Shown here piece after piece: positions 25,781-32,756 of a stretch of 35,801 bases of DNA. A program made the position numbers and the translations under genes. The notes beneath the pieces were generated by a model that saw only the letters and a program-made list of their open reading frames with translations, was not told the origin of the DNA and searched no databases. Where the stretch lies: assembly GCA_947169685.1 (NCBI GenBank), contig CAMVQS010000024.1:1-35801 (forward strand), written 5' to 3'. Source of the stretch: an uncultured Prevotella sp. GTDB taxonomy: Bacteria; Bacteroidota; Bacteroidia; Bacteroidales; Bacteroidaceae. Numbering within the stretch: position 1 is the first letter of the stretch; the number at the start of each line of letters is the position of its first letter.

Positions 25781-25854
25781 GGCTCCCTAGCTCAACTGAA
25801 TAGAGCATCTGACTACGGATCAGAAGGTTGTGGGTTTGAATCCCGCGGGAGTCA
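25781..25854 (+). tRNA. tRNA-Arg (ACG)
   Basis: A full cloverleaf can be drawn. The acceptor GGCTCCC pairs with GGGAGTC (one G-T pair) and the discriminator is A. The D stem is GCTC/GAGC. The anticodon stem TCTGA/TCAGA encloses loop CTACGGA, giving anticodon ACG. The T arm is GTGGG, loop TTTGAAT, CCCGC. CCA is not encoded. A34 should be deaminated to inosine to read CGN codons. Confidence 0.97.
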
Positions 25855-25871
25855 CGAAACAATGAAAGAAG

Positions 25872-25902
25872 CAGGCAAAGTTGAACTTTAGCCTGTTTTT
25901 TT
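25872..25902 (+). terminator. terminator after tRNA-Arg
   Basis: CAGGC (25872-25876) pairs with GCCTG (25891-25895), with an inner AAG/CTT extension after a mismatch, and is followed by a T run. Confidence 0.7.
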
Positions 25903-25951
25903 CTTGTCTCGTGTTGCTCGGCCCGTGGCAGGGGGAGGGATCGACTCTGTC

Positions 25952-25968
25952 AATCCCGCGGGAGTCAC
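25952..25968 (+). repeat. duplicate of the tRNA-Arg 3' end (att-like)
   Basis: AATCCCGCGGGAGTCAC is an exact 17-nt copy of 25839-25855, the 3' end of tRNA-Arg. The copies are 113 bp apart start to start. Such tRNA-tail repeats are typical of attL/attR sites of integrative elements, but no integrase or cargo lies between them here, so a scar or decayed tandem tRNA is likely. Confidence 0.6.
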
Positions 25969-25970
25969 AA

Positions 25971-26009
25971 AAGAGAAGACCAAGATTTTCATCTTGGTCT
26001 TCTCTTTTT
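25971..26009. terminator. strong bidirectional terminator
   Basis: A 16-bp perfect stem, AAGAGAAGACCAAGAT (25971-25986) with ATCTTGGTCTTCTCTT (25991-26006), has a 4-nt loop. T-rich ends lie on both sides when read in either direction. It separates the tRNA region from the minus-strand operon ending at 26013. Confidence 0.85.
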
Positions 26010-26012
26010 GCT

Positions 26013-26141
26013 TTATAGTGCTTCGTCGTCAGGACGTTCTGGCTTGTGGTTTTGCTTGGGCAAGTGTTTTTTCTTGCGTAGCCAAGCGGCCTTTCGCGCC
26101 TCGTATTCCTCGTAGTGGCGTTCCAGAAAGTTGTCCGCCAT
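26013..26141 (-). CDS. small 42-residue protein
   Basis: ATG at 26141 and TAA at 26013-26015 give 42 residues. The protein starts MADNFLERHYEEYEARKAAW, continues LRKKKHLPK and ends with an acidic tail (PERPDDEAL). It is a charged, probably helical peptide without signal peptide or membrane segment. The start codon comes 2 nt after the DUF4270 stop, and the stop is just before the strong terminator, which together support a real last gene of the operon. I cannot assign a function. Confidence 0.65.
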   Translation of the reverse strand: MADNFLERHYEEYEARKAAWLRKKKHLPKQNHKPERPDDEAL

Positions 26142-26143
26142 TG

Positions 26144-27556
26144 TCAGTTTCCTTTATTGTATATGACGCTAATGGTGACTGGCGCATGGGTATTTCCACT
26201 GCCTCCTACCAGTTTGGCGCTTGATAGTGTCATCTGGTTTGCGATGTTCGTCACCTCGTACGTTGATGAGTTGTAGGTGTAGTCAATGGGAACGAGTACA
26301 ACCTTATTCCAGTCTTCGTCACCAGCTGTTCTGTTCTTGTATAGCGAGGTGACAAGGGTCGAAATGTTGTTAAATGTGTATTGTGTTCCGTTTAGTGAGC
26401 ATACAAACGATGTCTTATTATCGGGTATGGTCTTTGTCTCGAAGAACGAATAGAGCTTTGCCTTGGGGATTAGCAGGAGGTATTTGGGAGCGTCATTGTT
26501 CTCGTCGTCCTTTTCAATATAGCGGTTAAAGGTAATCTTTGACTGTACGATAGTATCATTCTCGTGTCCTTTCATGATGCTCTCCACAGGAAGAGTGACC
26601 TCGGTAAACAGACCTGCCGGGCTCTTGATGTATGTACAACTGTTGTCATTTGCCAGTTCCTGAATGTGCTTCTTGTCAATGGTGATGGAAGTGGTGCGTG
26701 CTACTTCCTCTGTGCCTGTGAATACCCTGTTCGCAGAAATCACGCTGTCGTTACGGTTGTATCGGAAATAAACCACCAACTCTGTGGTATAGACTTGCGA
26801 CATGATGCCAGCACCGTCGGTAGTCTTAATGAAGAAACCTGGACATACGTTATGTACGAACGAATAGGTCTTCTTGAAGTATTCGGGATGGTTGTAGTAT
26901 GAATGCATGAGATAAGAGCCGTAGTTATTATACGTTACTCCGTTCTTGTCAGTATAGGGATCATTCAGCGTAACGTTGATGTACGGGATGTATGATGACT
27001 CATCGCGTCTGCTCTCGCTGATGAGGTAGTTGACATAGGTGTAGCTCTTCTGCTTCTTGATGCCATCCTCTCTGATGAGTCCGCGCTCAAAGGGATCGAA
27101 GTCCGAATAATAGACTTTGCCTTCCTCCAGAGGTGTTGCCATTTCGTAGGCAGTCAGCTTCATCGGTGCCAGTGAGTCACCCACATGTGCCTGAATATAG
27201 ATGTTGAGGTGGCAGGAGTCTGCAATAGCCTGACCATCTATTCTTCCTAAAATAGTGTTCTCTGTCGGGAACATATTATTGGATATCTGCTCCAGCTGTA
27301 CAAACTGCGTGATATAGTCGGCTGTAACATAGTCTCCAGTCTCAGGGTCTTTCATGCGTCCCAGATAATCGTAGGTGCTTCGCGAAAGGACAGAGTCAAT
27401 CACAATGGAACGGGTTGATACCTTGAAGGTATCGGCAATAATCGAGAAGTGATCGACATCCTTTGTCAGCGATGCTCCGATGTCCTGTGTATTATCATCA
27501 CATGCAGAGATTGTCATTGCTGTCAACAAAACCCCTGCTATAAACTTGATTTTCAT
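26144..27556 (-). CDS. DUF4270 lipoprotein
   Basis: The product has 470 residues. The N-terminus is a lipoprotein signal (MKIKFIAGVLLTAMTISAC, lipidated Cys19) followed by DDNTQDIGASL, the usual opening of the DUF4270 family. The rest is beta-rich, with SRSTYDYLGRMKDPETG and a C-terminal KLVGGSGNTHAPVTISVIY. DUF4270 proteins are Bacteroidetes envelope lipoproteins of unknown function. The chosen start (27556) gives the signal peptide; an in-frame extension to 27694 would overlap the GT5 gene. It lies between the GT5-domain gene and the 42-residue gene. Confidence 0.88.
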   Translation of the reverse strand: MKIKFIAGVLLTAMTISACDDNTQDIGASLTKDVDHFSIIADTFKVSTRSIVIDSVLSRSTYDYLGRMKDPETGDYVTADYITQFVQLEQISNNMFPTENTILGRIDGQAIADSCHLNIYIQAHVGDSLAPMKLTAYEMATPLEEGKVYYSDFDPFERGLIREDGIKKQKSYTYVNYLISESRRDESSYIPYINVTLNDPYTDKNGVTYNNYGSYLMHSYYNHPEYFKKTYSFVHNVCPGFFIKTTDGAGIMSQVYTTELVVYFRYNRNDSVISANRVFTGTEEVARTTSITIDKKHIQELANDNSCTYIKSPAGLFTEVTLPVESIMKGHENDTIVQSKITFNRYIEKDDENNDAPKYLLLIPKAKLYSFFETKTIPDNKTSFVCSLNGTQYTFNNISTLVTSLYKNRTAGDEDWNKVVLVPIDYTYNSSTYEVTNIANQMTLSSAKLVGGSGNTHAPVTISVIYNKGN

Positions 27557-27602
27557 TTGATGCTTAATTATAATATGTGCTTGTTGATTTCCTAATGTTA
27601 TT

Positions 27603-28406
27603 TTATTCACCGAGCTGATCGTAGAATGCTTCGTAGGCATCGCCAAACTCTTCTCCCGGATAGCGGAGCAGAGGCTTCTTGTTGTCCTTAACATACTTCA
27701 GCAAGTCGGCACTGACTTCCTTGTCGGCCTCGATGATGCCGTCTGAGTAATCAATAGCCAGCTTGTTTAACTCGTTGAAATCAAATTTGTCATTGTACTT
27801 CTCCAGTAACTCAGCCTTAGCTTCCTTGAATTCCAGACACTGCTTGAAGTTCTCGCCTAAGTTTGAATTCAGCGACTTGGTGAAAAGAGATGTTACGACC
27901 TTGGTATTGGCATAGGATGGCTCTTCTTGGTAGGCTGTCTTGATATAGAACGGCACCACGGCACTCATCCATCCCTGACAATGAATGACGTCTGGAATCC
28001 AACGCAGTTTCTTGACGGTCTCTAATACGCCGCGGGCAAAGAAGATGGCACGCTCACCATTGTCGGTATAGTCCTCACCGTTCTCGTCCATAATCATCTG
28101 GCGCTTTGAGAAGTAGTCGTCATTGTCGATGAAATAAACCTGCACGCGTGTCTGCACGATGGTAGCCACCTTGATAATCAAAGGGTGGTCAGTGTCATTG
28201 ATAATAAGATTCATACCTGACAGGCGAATAACCTCATGCAACTGCCCGCGACGCTCATTAATGTTGCCCCATTTGGGCATGAACGTGCGAATTTCGTGAC
28301 CTTTCTCTTGAATGGTCTGAGGTACTTTCTTTCCCATCGTGGCCAGTTCGGTTTCGGGTACGTAAGGTATAGTCTCCTGATTGATGAATAATATTTTCTT
28401 TGCCAT
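27603..28406 (-). CDS. glycogen/starch synthase-like protein, GT5 N-terminal domain only
   Basis: The product has 267 residues. It opens KKILFINQETIPYVPETELATMGKKVPQ, the N-terminal catalytic (GT5) domain of glycogen/starch synthases, which normally starts with a KxGGL-like motif after ExxP. Here that place reads ATMGKKVP. WIPDVIHCQGWMSAVVPFYIKT is the conserved domain core. The second Rossmann domain with the nucleotide-sugar site (about 200 more residues) is absent, so full synthase activity is doubtful unless a partner supplies it. The start at 28406 follows a good -7 box. The protein may be a regulatory or partner subunit; that is inference. Confidence 0.85.
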   Translation of the reverse strand: MAKKILFINQETIPYVPETELATMGKKVPQTIQEKGHEIRTFMPKWGNINERRGQLHEVIRLSGMNLIINDTDHPLIIKVATIVQTRVQVYFIDNDDYFSKRQMIMDENGEDYTDNGERAIFFARGVLETVKKLRWIPDVIHCQGWMSAVVPFYIKTAYQEEPSYANTKVVTSLFTKSLNSNLGENFKQCLEFKEAKAELLEKYNDKFDFNELNKLAIDYSDGIIEADKEVSADLLKYVKDNKKPLLRYPGEEFGDAYEAFYDQLGE

Positions 28407-28427
28407 GACTATTTGTTTTTTGTAGCG

Positions 28428-28435
28428 CAAAGGTA
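28428..28435 (-). promoter_or_regulatory. -7 promoter element of the GT5-DUF4270 operon
   Basis: The minus strand reads TACCTTTG, 21 nt before the ATG at 28406. No TTG is seen 20 nt upstream. Confidence 0.6.
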
Positions 28436-28540
28436 CGAAAAAATATGGAGAAATAGGAATTTTGCCACGCTTTTTAGTATTTTTAGCCTCTTATTTGGGA
28501 TATTTTCACGATATTTCTTTCTTATTTGACAAAAATGTTG

Positions 28541-28548
28541 TTATTTTG
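28541..28548 (+). promoter_or_regulatory. possible -7 element of panC-panD
   Basis: TTATTTTG, one mismatch to TAnnTTTG and the same variant as at the OmpA-family promoter, 22 nt before the panC ATG. No convincing -33 box. Confidence 0.4.
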
Positions 28549-28570
28549 CACCCTCAAATCGAATATGTAA

Positions 28571-29428
28571 ATGATAAAGGTTTTTCAAAAGATTGTTGAT
28601 TTGCAGAATGCGCTGTTCGATGAGCGCAAACTGGGAAAGTCGATAGGACTGGTTCCTACGATGGGTGCCTTGCACGAAGGTCACGCCTCATTGGTACGTC
28701 GTAGTGTCAAGGAGAATGAGATAACAGTGGTGTCGGTATTTGTCAACCCGACACAGTTCAATGACAAGAATGACTTGAAGAATTATCCGCGTACGCTGGA
28801 AGCTGACTGTAAGCTTCTGGATGAGTGCGGTGCCGACTATGTGCTGGCTCCTTCGGTGGAGGAGATGTATCCCGTTCCCGATACGCGTCAGTTTGAATAT
28901 CCGCCCGTTTCCACTGTGATGGAAGGTGCTCACCGTCCTGGACACTTCAACGGTGTCTGTCAGGTGGTAAGCCGTTTGTTCTATATCGTTAAGCCTAACC
29001 GTGCTTATTTCGGTGAGAAAGACTGGCAGCAGATTGCTGTTGTGAAGGCAATGGTTCGTCACTTAGGCATTAACGTGCAGATTGTTGAGTGTGACATCGT
29101 GCGCGATGAAGACGGTCTGGCCAAGAGCTCGCGTAACACGTTGCTGGCTCCTGACGAGCGTGCTATCGCTCCCGCCATCTACAAGGCATTAAAGGCCAGC
29201 GTCACCTACGCCAAGAAGCATACTGTACAGGAGACGCACGACAAGGTGGTCAGCGACATCAATGCTGTTGAGGGCCTTGACGTGGAGTACTTCTCTATTG
29301 TTGACGGAAATACGTTACAGGACGTTACGTCGTGGGACGATTCTCCCTATGTCATCGGCTGTATCACCGTCTATTGCGGCAAGACGCCCATTCGCCTCAT
29401 TGACCACATTAAATATAAGGAATCATGA
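28571..29428 (+). CDS. panC: pantothenate synthetase (pantoate-beta-alanine ligase)
   Basis: PanC joins pantoate and beta-alanine using ATP. The product has 285 residues. The N-terminal nucleotide-binding HIGH-type motif is in [15 protein letters not shown]. Further family motifs are [34 protein letters not shown] and the KMSKS-like [10 protein letters not shown]. Its stop overlaps the panD start (ATGA), so the two steps that make pantothenate are translationally coupled. panB is not in the window. Confidence 0.96.
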   Translation: MIKVFQKIVDLQNALFDERKLGKSIGLVPTMGALHEGHASLVRRSVKENEITVVSVFVNPTQFNDKNDLKNYPRTLEADCKLLDECGADYVLAPSVEEMYPVPDTRQFEYPPVSTVMEGAHRPGHFNGVCQVVSRLFYIVKPNRAYFGEKDWQQIAVVKAMVRHLGINVQIVECDIVRDEDGLAKSSRNTLLAPDERAIAPAIYKALKASVTYAKKHTVQETHDKVVSDINAVEGLDVEYFSIVDGNTLQDVTSWDDSPYVIGCITVYCGKTPIRLIDHIKYKES

Positions 29429-29769
29429 TGATAGAAGTATTGAAGTCGAAGCTTCACTGTGTAACGGTGACGGAAGCCAATCTCAACTACATGGGGAGCA
29501 TTACCATCGACGAGGACTTGATGGATGCTGCCAATCTCATTGCAGGCGAGAAGGTGCAGGTGCTTGACAATAACAACGGCGAGCGTTTCGAGACCTATAT
29601 TATTAAAGGTGAGCGCGGCAGTGGTTGCATCTGTCTGAACGGAGCTGCAGCCCGCAGGGTTCAAGTGGGTGATGTCATCATCATCATCTCCTATGCCATG
29701 ATGGACTTCGAGGAAGCCAAACAATTCAAGCCGACTGTGATATTTCCTAAAGAAGGAAACAAGCTATAA
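29425..29769 (+). CDS. panD: aspartate 1-decarboxylase
   Basis: PanD makes beta-alanine from aspartate and is self-processed to a pyruvoyl enzyme. The product has 114 residues. The cleavage site Gly24-Ser25 is in YMGSITID. With the first of two adjacent ATGs (29425) this numbering equals that of E. coli PanD, which supports that start; 29428 is the alternative. [21 protein letters not shown] and the C-terminal [11 protein letters not shown] match the family. It supplies the beta-alanine used by the overlapping panC product. Confidence 0.96.
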   Translation: MMIEVLKSKLHCVTVTEANLNYMGSITIDEDLMDAANLIAGEKVQVLDNNNGERFETYIIKGERGSGCICLNGAAARRVQVGDVIIIISYAMMDFEEAKQFKPTVIFPKEGNKL

Positions 29770-29770
29770 A

Positions 29771-29803
29771 AAAAGCCGCTCACAATGTTGAGCGGCTTTT
29801 TTG
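29771..29803. terminator. bidirectional terminator between panD and the biotin-carrier gene
   Basis: AAAAGCCGCTCA (29771-29782) pairs perfectly with TGAGCGGCTTTT (29789-29800) around a 6-nt loop, with T residues following on each strand. It serves the two convergent operons. Confidence 0.9.
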
Positions 29804-29805
29804 TA

Positions 29806-30240
29806 TTACTCGATAACCACGAGTGCGTCGTCTTCCATGACGCTCTGTCCTGTTTGGACAAGTACGGCCGTAACCTTACCGCCCTTCTCGGCTTCCAGGT
29901 TGTTGGCCATCTTCATGGCTTCCAATACGACAACGATATCTCCGGGCTGTACCTCGTCGCCTACGGCCACCTTCACCTCGATGATGGTGCCGGGCAGGGG
30001 AGCCTTGACAGCGTTGTTAGTGTTCACGTTGGCAGCGTCGGCAGTAGCAGTTGCAGCACCTTCGCTGGCAGCAGCAGCGGGCTTGCCCAGCACAACCTTC
30101 TTCTTCTCGGGTTCAGCTTCGGGTTCCATTTCCACCTTGAAGTCCTCACCGTTCACTTTTACGGCAGCGATGTTATCGACGATGTCGCCGATCTCCACCT
30201 CGTACTTGTTGCCGTTGATAGTATATTTGTATTCCTTCAT
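29806..30240 (-). CDS. mmdC: biotin carrier subunit of a methylmalonyl-CoA decarboxylase-type enzyme
   Basis: The product has 144 residues. An N-terminal beta-rich part (KYTINGNKYEVEIGD) is followed by an Ala/Pro/Glu-rich linker (about 40-78). The biotinyl domain follows, with the biotin-accepting Lys110 in VLEAMKMAN. It carries CO2 between the carboxyltransferase and the membrane or a second catalytic part. It is the last gene of the minus-strand mce-mmdA unit. The gene name assumes the decarboxylase; a propionyl-CoA carboxylase carrier would look similar. Confidence 0.88.
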   Translation of the reverse strand: MKEYKYTINGNKYEVEIGDIVDNIAAVKVNGEDFKVEMEPEAEPEKKKVVLGKPAAAASEGAATATADAANVNTNNAVKAPLPGTIIEVKVAVGDEVQPGDIVVVLEAMKMANNLEAEKGGKVTAVLVQTGQSVMEDDALVVIE

Positions 30241-30334
30241 AATTCTGATTTTACGATTTTACGATTCTACGATTTTACAATTGTCATTACCTGAAGTAAA
30301 TGGTCAAATGGTAAAATAGTTCAATGGTCTAACC
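30241..30334 (-). repeat. short-period repeats in the mmdC upstream gap
   Basis: Plus-strand GATTTTAC occurs four times in tandem (30247-30278, the third copy GATTCTAC). After a short break there is a second set of units such as AAATGGTC, AAATGGTA, AAATAGTT and CAATGGTC (30298-30329). The gap has no other recognisable signal. Confidence 0.65.
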
Positions 30335-30487
30335 TCACGGGTGTTCTGTCATACTCAGGGCATAGCCGTTCCACTGGGTCATCTTCTCCTGAATGGTGAT
30401 GATGCCCGTCTCCTTGTCGTGGACGTTGTTACCCTTGAACTCGTGCAGCGCCAATGCAATGGCTGCATAAACTTCGTTCTTATTCAT
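30335..30487 (-). CDS. small 50-residue protein in the mmd operon
   Basis: ATG at 30487 and TGA at 30335-30337 give 50 residues. It starts MNKNEVYAAIALALHEFKGN, continues NVHDKETGIITI and ends QWNGYALSMTEHP. It has no membrane helix, so it is not a typical OadG/MmdD subunit. Its place between the carboxyltransferase and the biotin carrier, and a protein-like sequence with a helix and a strand, support a real gene, perhaps an accessory subunit of the complex. Confidence 0.7.
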   Translation of the reverse strand: MNKNEVYAAIALALHEFKGNNVHDKETGIITIQEKMTQWNGYALSMTEHP

Positions 30488-30584
30488 TGTATAATTTTAC
30501 TATTTCACAATTTCACAATTTCACTATTCCTGTCAGCACGGAGCCAATAGTCAAATAGTGAAATAGATCAATTGTCCAATTAAA
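30488..30584 (-). repeat. short-period repeats in the gap between mmdA and the 50-residue gene
   Basis: Units of TATTTCAC, AATTTCAC and AATTTCAC (30501-30524) followed by ACTATT face units AATAGTC, AAATAGTG, AAATAGAT and CAATTGTCC (30546-30578). The two halves are partly complementary (CACTATT/AATAGTG), so a hairpin could form in the mRNA. Confidence 0.65.
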
Positions 30585-32150
30585 CTACATAGGAATGTTA
30601 CCATGCTTCTTGGCAGGCAGTGCATCGCGCTTGGTAGCCAGCTGGGCCAGACCGCGGCAGATGCGGAAACGAGTGTTGCGCGGCTCAATCACGTCATCAA
30701 TGTAGCCATACTTGGCAGCCTGATAGGGATTAGCGAACAGCTCGTCGTACTCCTGCTCCTTCTCGGCGATGAATGCCTTAACATCCTCACCAGCTTCCTT
30801 CTTAGCCTTGGCTTCCTTGGCATAGAGTACTGCAGCAGCACCGCTGGCACCCATCACGGCAATCTCAGCTGAGGGCCATGCGTAGTTCAGGTCGGTATGC
30901 AGCTGCTTAGAACCCATCACGATGTGCGAACCACCGTACGACTTACGCAGTGTGACGGTAATCTTGGGTACTGTAGCCTCACCGTAAGCATAGAGCAGCT
31001 GTGCTCCGTGCAGGATGACAGCATTGTACTCCTGACCGGTACCAGGCAGGAATCCGGGAACGTCAACCAGTGAGACGATAGGAATATTGAAGGCGTCGCA
31101 GAAACGTACGAAACGGGCACCCTTGCGGCTTGCGTTCACGTCGAGCACACCAGCATAGCATGAGGGCTGGTTAGCTACGATACCAACGCTCTGTCCATTG
31201 AAGCGAGCGAAGCCCACGATGATGTTCTTGGCGAACTTAGGCTGTACCTCGAAGAACTCTCCGTCGTCAACCACAGCACCAATGACCTTGTACATGTCGT
31301 ATGCCTCGTTGGGGTTCTCAGGAATAATCTCGTTGAGTGAATCCTCCAGACGGTCGATGGGGTCAGTGCACTGCTTGCGAGGAGCCTGCTCCATATTGTT
31401 TGAAGGAATATAGCTGAGCAGCGTCTTAATCATCTCTGCAGCCTCTTCCTCAGTCTTAGCGGTGAAGTGTGTTACACCTGACTTAGAGGCGTGTACTCTG
31501 GCACCACCCAGATGCTCCTGGTCAATATCCTCGCCCGTAACGGTCTTTACCACCTTCGGACCAGTCAGGAACATGTATGAGATACCTTCCATCATCAACG
31601 TGAAGTCGGTGAGGGCAGGGGAGTAAACGGCACCACCGGCGCAGGGACCGTAGATACCTGAAATCTGAGGAATAACACCTGAAGCCAGGATGTTACGCTC
31701 AAAGATCTCAGCGTAACCAGCCAGCGCGTTGATACCCTCCTGGATACGTGCACCACCAGAGTCGTTCAGACCAATGACAGGAGCACCCATCTTCATGGCC
31801 ATATCCATCACCTTGCAGATTTTCTGGCTCATGGTCTCAGAAAGAGAACCGGCATGAACGGTGAAGTCCTGTGCAAAAACGAATACCAGACGACCGTCAA
31901 TCGTTCCGCTACCTGCTACGACGCCATCACCGAGGAACTGCTTCTTCTCCATGCCGAAGTTGTGGCAACGGTGTTCCTTGAACATGTCGTACTCTTCGAA
32001 CGAGCCGGCATCGAGCAGCATGTCAATGCGCTCGCGGGCTGTATATTTACCTTTCTGATGTTGTTTCTCGATCGCTTTCTCACCGCCGCCCAGACGTGCT
32101 TGTTCACGCTTGGCGATGAGCTGCTTGATTTTTTCTAATTGCTTGCTCAT
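30585..32150 (-). CDS. mmdA: methylmalonyl-CoA decarboxylase/propionyl-CoA carboxylase carboxyltransferase subunit
   Basis: The product has 521 residues with the two crotonase-like halves of the acyl-CoA carboxyltransferase family. Visible signatures are [42 protein letters not shown] (oxyanion loop), [28 protein letters not shown] and [11 protein letters not shown]. In the succinate-to-propionate route it removes the carboxyl group of methylmalonyl-CoA onto biotin. It follows mce in the same operon, which supports that role. The start at 32150 ([10 protein letters not shown]) is chosen over 32192, where the extra residues are encoded by an A/T-rich repeat. Confidence 0.93.
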   Translation of the reverse strand: MSKQLEKIKQLIAKREQARLGGGEKAIEKQHQKGKYTARERIDMLLDAGSFEEYDMFKEHRCHNFGMEKKQFLGDGVVAGSGTIDGRLVFVFAQDFTVHAGSLSETMSQKICKVMDMAMKMGAPVIGLNDSGGARIQEGINALAGYAEIFERNILASGVIPQISGIYGPCAGGAVYSPALTDFTLMMEGISYMFLTGPKVVKTVTGEDIDQEHLGGARVHASKSGVTHFTAKTEEEAAEMIKTLLSYIPSNNMEQAPRKQCTDPIDRLEDSLNEIIPENPNEAYDMYKVIGAVVDDGEFFEVQPKFAKNIIVGFARFNGQSVGIVANQPSCYAGVLDVNASRKGARFVRFCDAFNIPIVSLVDVPGFLPGTGQEYNAVILHGAQLLYAYGEATVPKITVTLRKSYGGSHIVMGSKQLHTDLNYAWPSAEIAVMGASGAAAVLYAKEAKAKKEAGEDVKAFIAEKEQEYDELFANPYQAAKYGYIDDVIEPRNTRFRICRGLAQLATKRDALPAKKHGNIPM

Positions 32151-32155
32151 TGTTT

Positions 32156-32193
32156 TATTATTAATTATCAATTGTAAATTCTCAATTCTCAAT
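32156..32193 (-). repeat. A/T-rich short-period repeat between mce and mmdA
   Basis: Plus-strand units AATTATC, AATTGTA, AATTCTC, AATTCTC and AATTTAC follow with a 7-nt period. They fill the 43-nt gap and resemble those in the other two gaps of this operon. Confidence 0.65.
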
Positions 32194-32604
32194 TTACTCC
32201 GGGTGTTCGCAGAGCTCTGTCAGGATTCCACAAGTGGATTTCGGATGCAGGAAGGCGATGTTCAGACCCTCGGCACCCTTGCGGGGCTTCTCGTCGATGA
32301 GGCGTACGCCCTTCTCGCTGACCTCGGCCAGTGCATTAGCTACACCGTCTTCAATGCAGAAAGCTACGTGGTGTACACCCTTGTTGCCTTTGTCGAGCCA
32401 CTTCTGGATGGTGCTTTCTGGTGATGTCGGCTCCAGCAGTTCCAGCTTTACCTCACCACATTTCAGAAAGGCAGTCTTTACTTTCTGGTCTTCCACTACT
32501 TCTGTTGCATAACACTCCAAACCCAGTACTTCCGTGAAGAAGGGCAGGCTCTCTTCAATGCTCTGGACAGCAATGCCCAGATGCTCAATGTGTGAAATCT
32601 TCAT
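32194..32604 (-). CDS. mce: methylmalonyl-CoA epimerase
   Basis: The enzyme interconverts the R and S forms of methylmalonyl-CoA. The product has 136 residues and is a vicinal-oxygen-chelate (glyoxalase-like) protein. Expected metal ligands are His8 in IEHLGIAV, the His in [10 protein letters not shown] and the Glu in [10 protein letters not shown] at the end. Standard length. It is the first gene of the operon with the carboxyltransferase and biotin carrier, which points to propionate formation from succinate. Methylmalonyl-CoA mutase is not in the window. Confidence 0.95.
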   Translation of the reverse strand: MKISHIEHLGIAVQSIEESLPFFTEVLGLECYATEVVEDQKVKTAFLKCGEVKLELLEPTSPESTIQKWLDKGNKGVHHVAFCIEDGVANALAEVSEKGVRLIDEKPRKGAEGLNIAFLHPKSTCGILTELCEHPE

Positions 32605-32637
32605 ACCTTACTAATATTAGTTATATAAATTTGATTG

Positions 32638-32669
32638 CAAAGGTAGTGCAAACTGAGCGAAAAACCAAA
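32638..32669 (-). promoter_or_regulatory. promoter of the mce-mmdA-mmdC operon
   Basis: On the minus strand TTTG (32666-32669), exactly 20 nt, then TACCTTTG (32638-32645), 33 nt before the mce ATG. Confidence 0.75.
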
Positions 32670-32709
32670 TTTATTGTGAAAAATTTGTTTTTCCGAAGTG
32701 AAGCCTATC

Positions 32710-32728
32710 TTCGAGACGAAGTCTCAAA
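32710..32728 (-). terminator. possible hairpin after the GH35-like gene
   Basis: TTCGAGAC and GTCTCAAA can pair (8 bp with one G-T on the minus strand) around a 3-nt loop, 29 nt beyond the glycosidase stop. No T run follows directly, so termination here is uncertain. Confidence 0.3.
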
Positions 32729-32756
32729 GTACGAATAAACGAGCACATAACCAATA

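Noticed and set aside
25904..26224. 106-aa open frame on the plus strand
   Set aside because: It runs across the tRNA duplicate, the terminator hairpin and the antisense of the 42-codon gene and resembles no protein.
29785..30294. 169- to 172-aa open frames on the plus strand
   Set aside because: They are antisense to the biotin-carrier gene and cross the terminator and the tandem repeats.
30241..30584. CRISPR-like array
   Set aside because: The repeats are 7-8 nt and degenerate, with no spacer structure and no cas genes.
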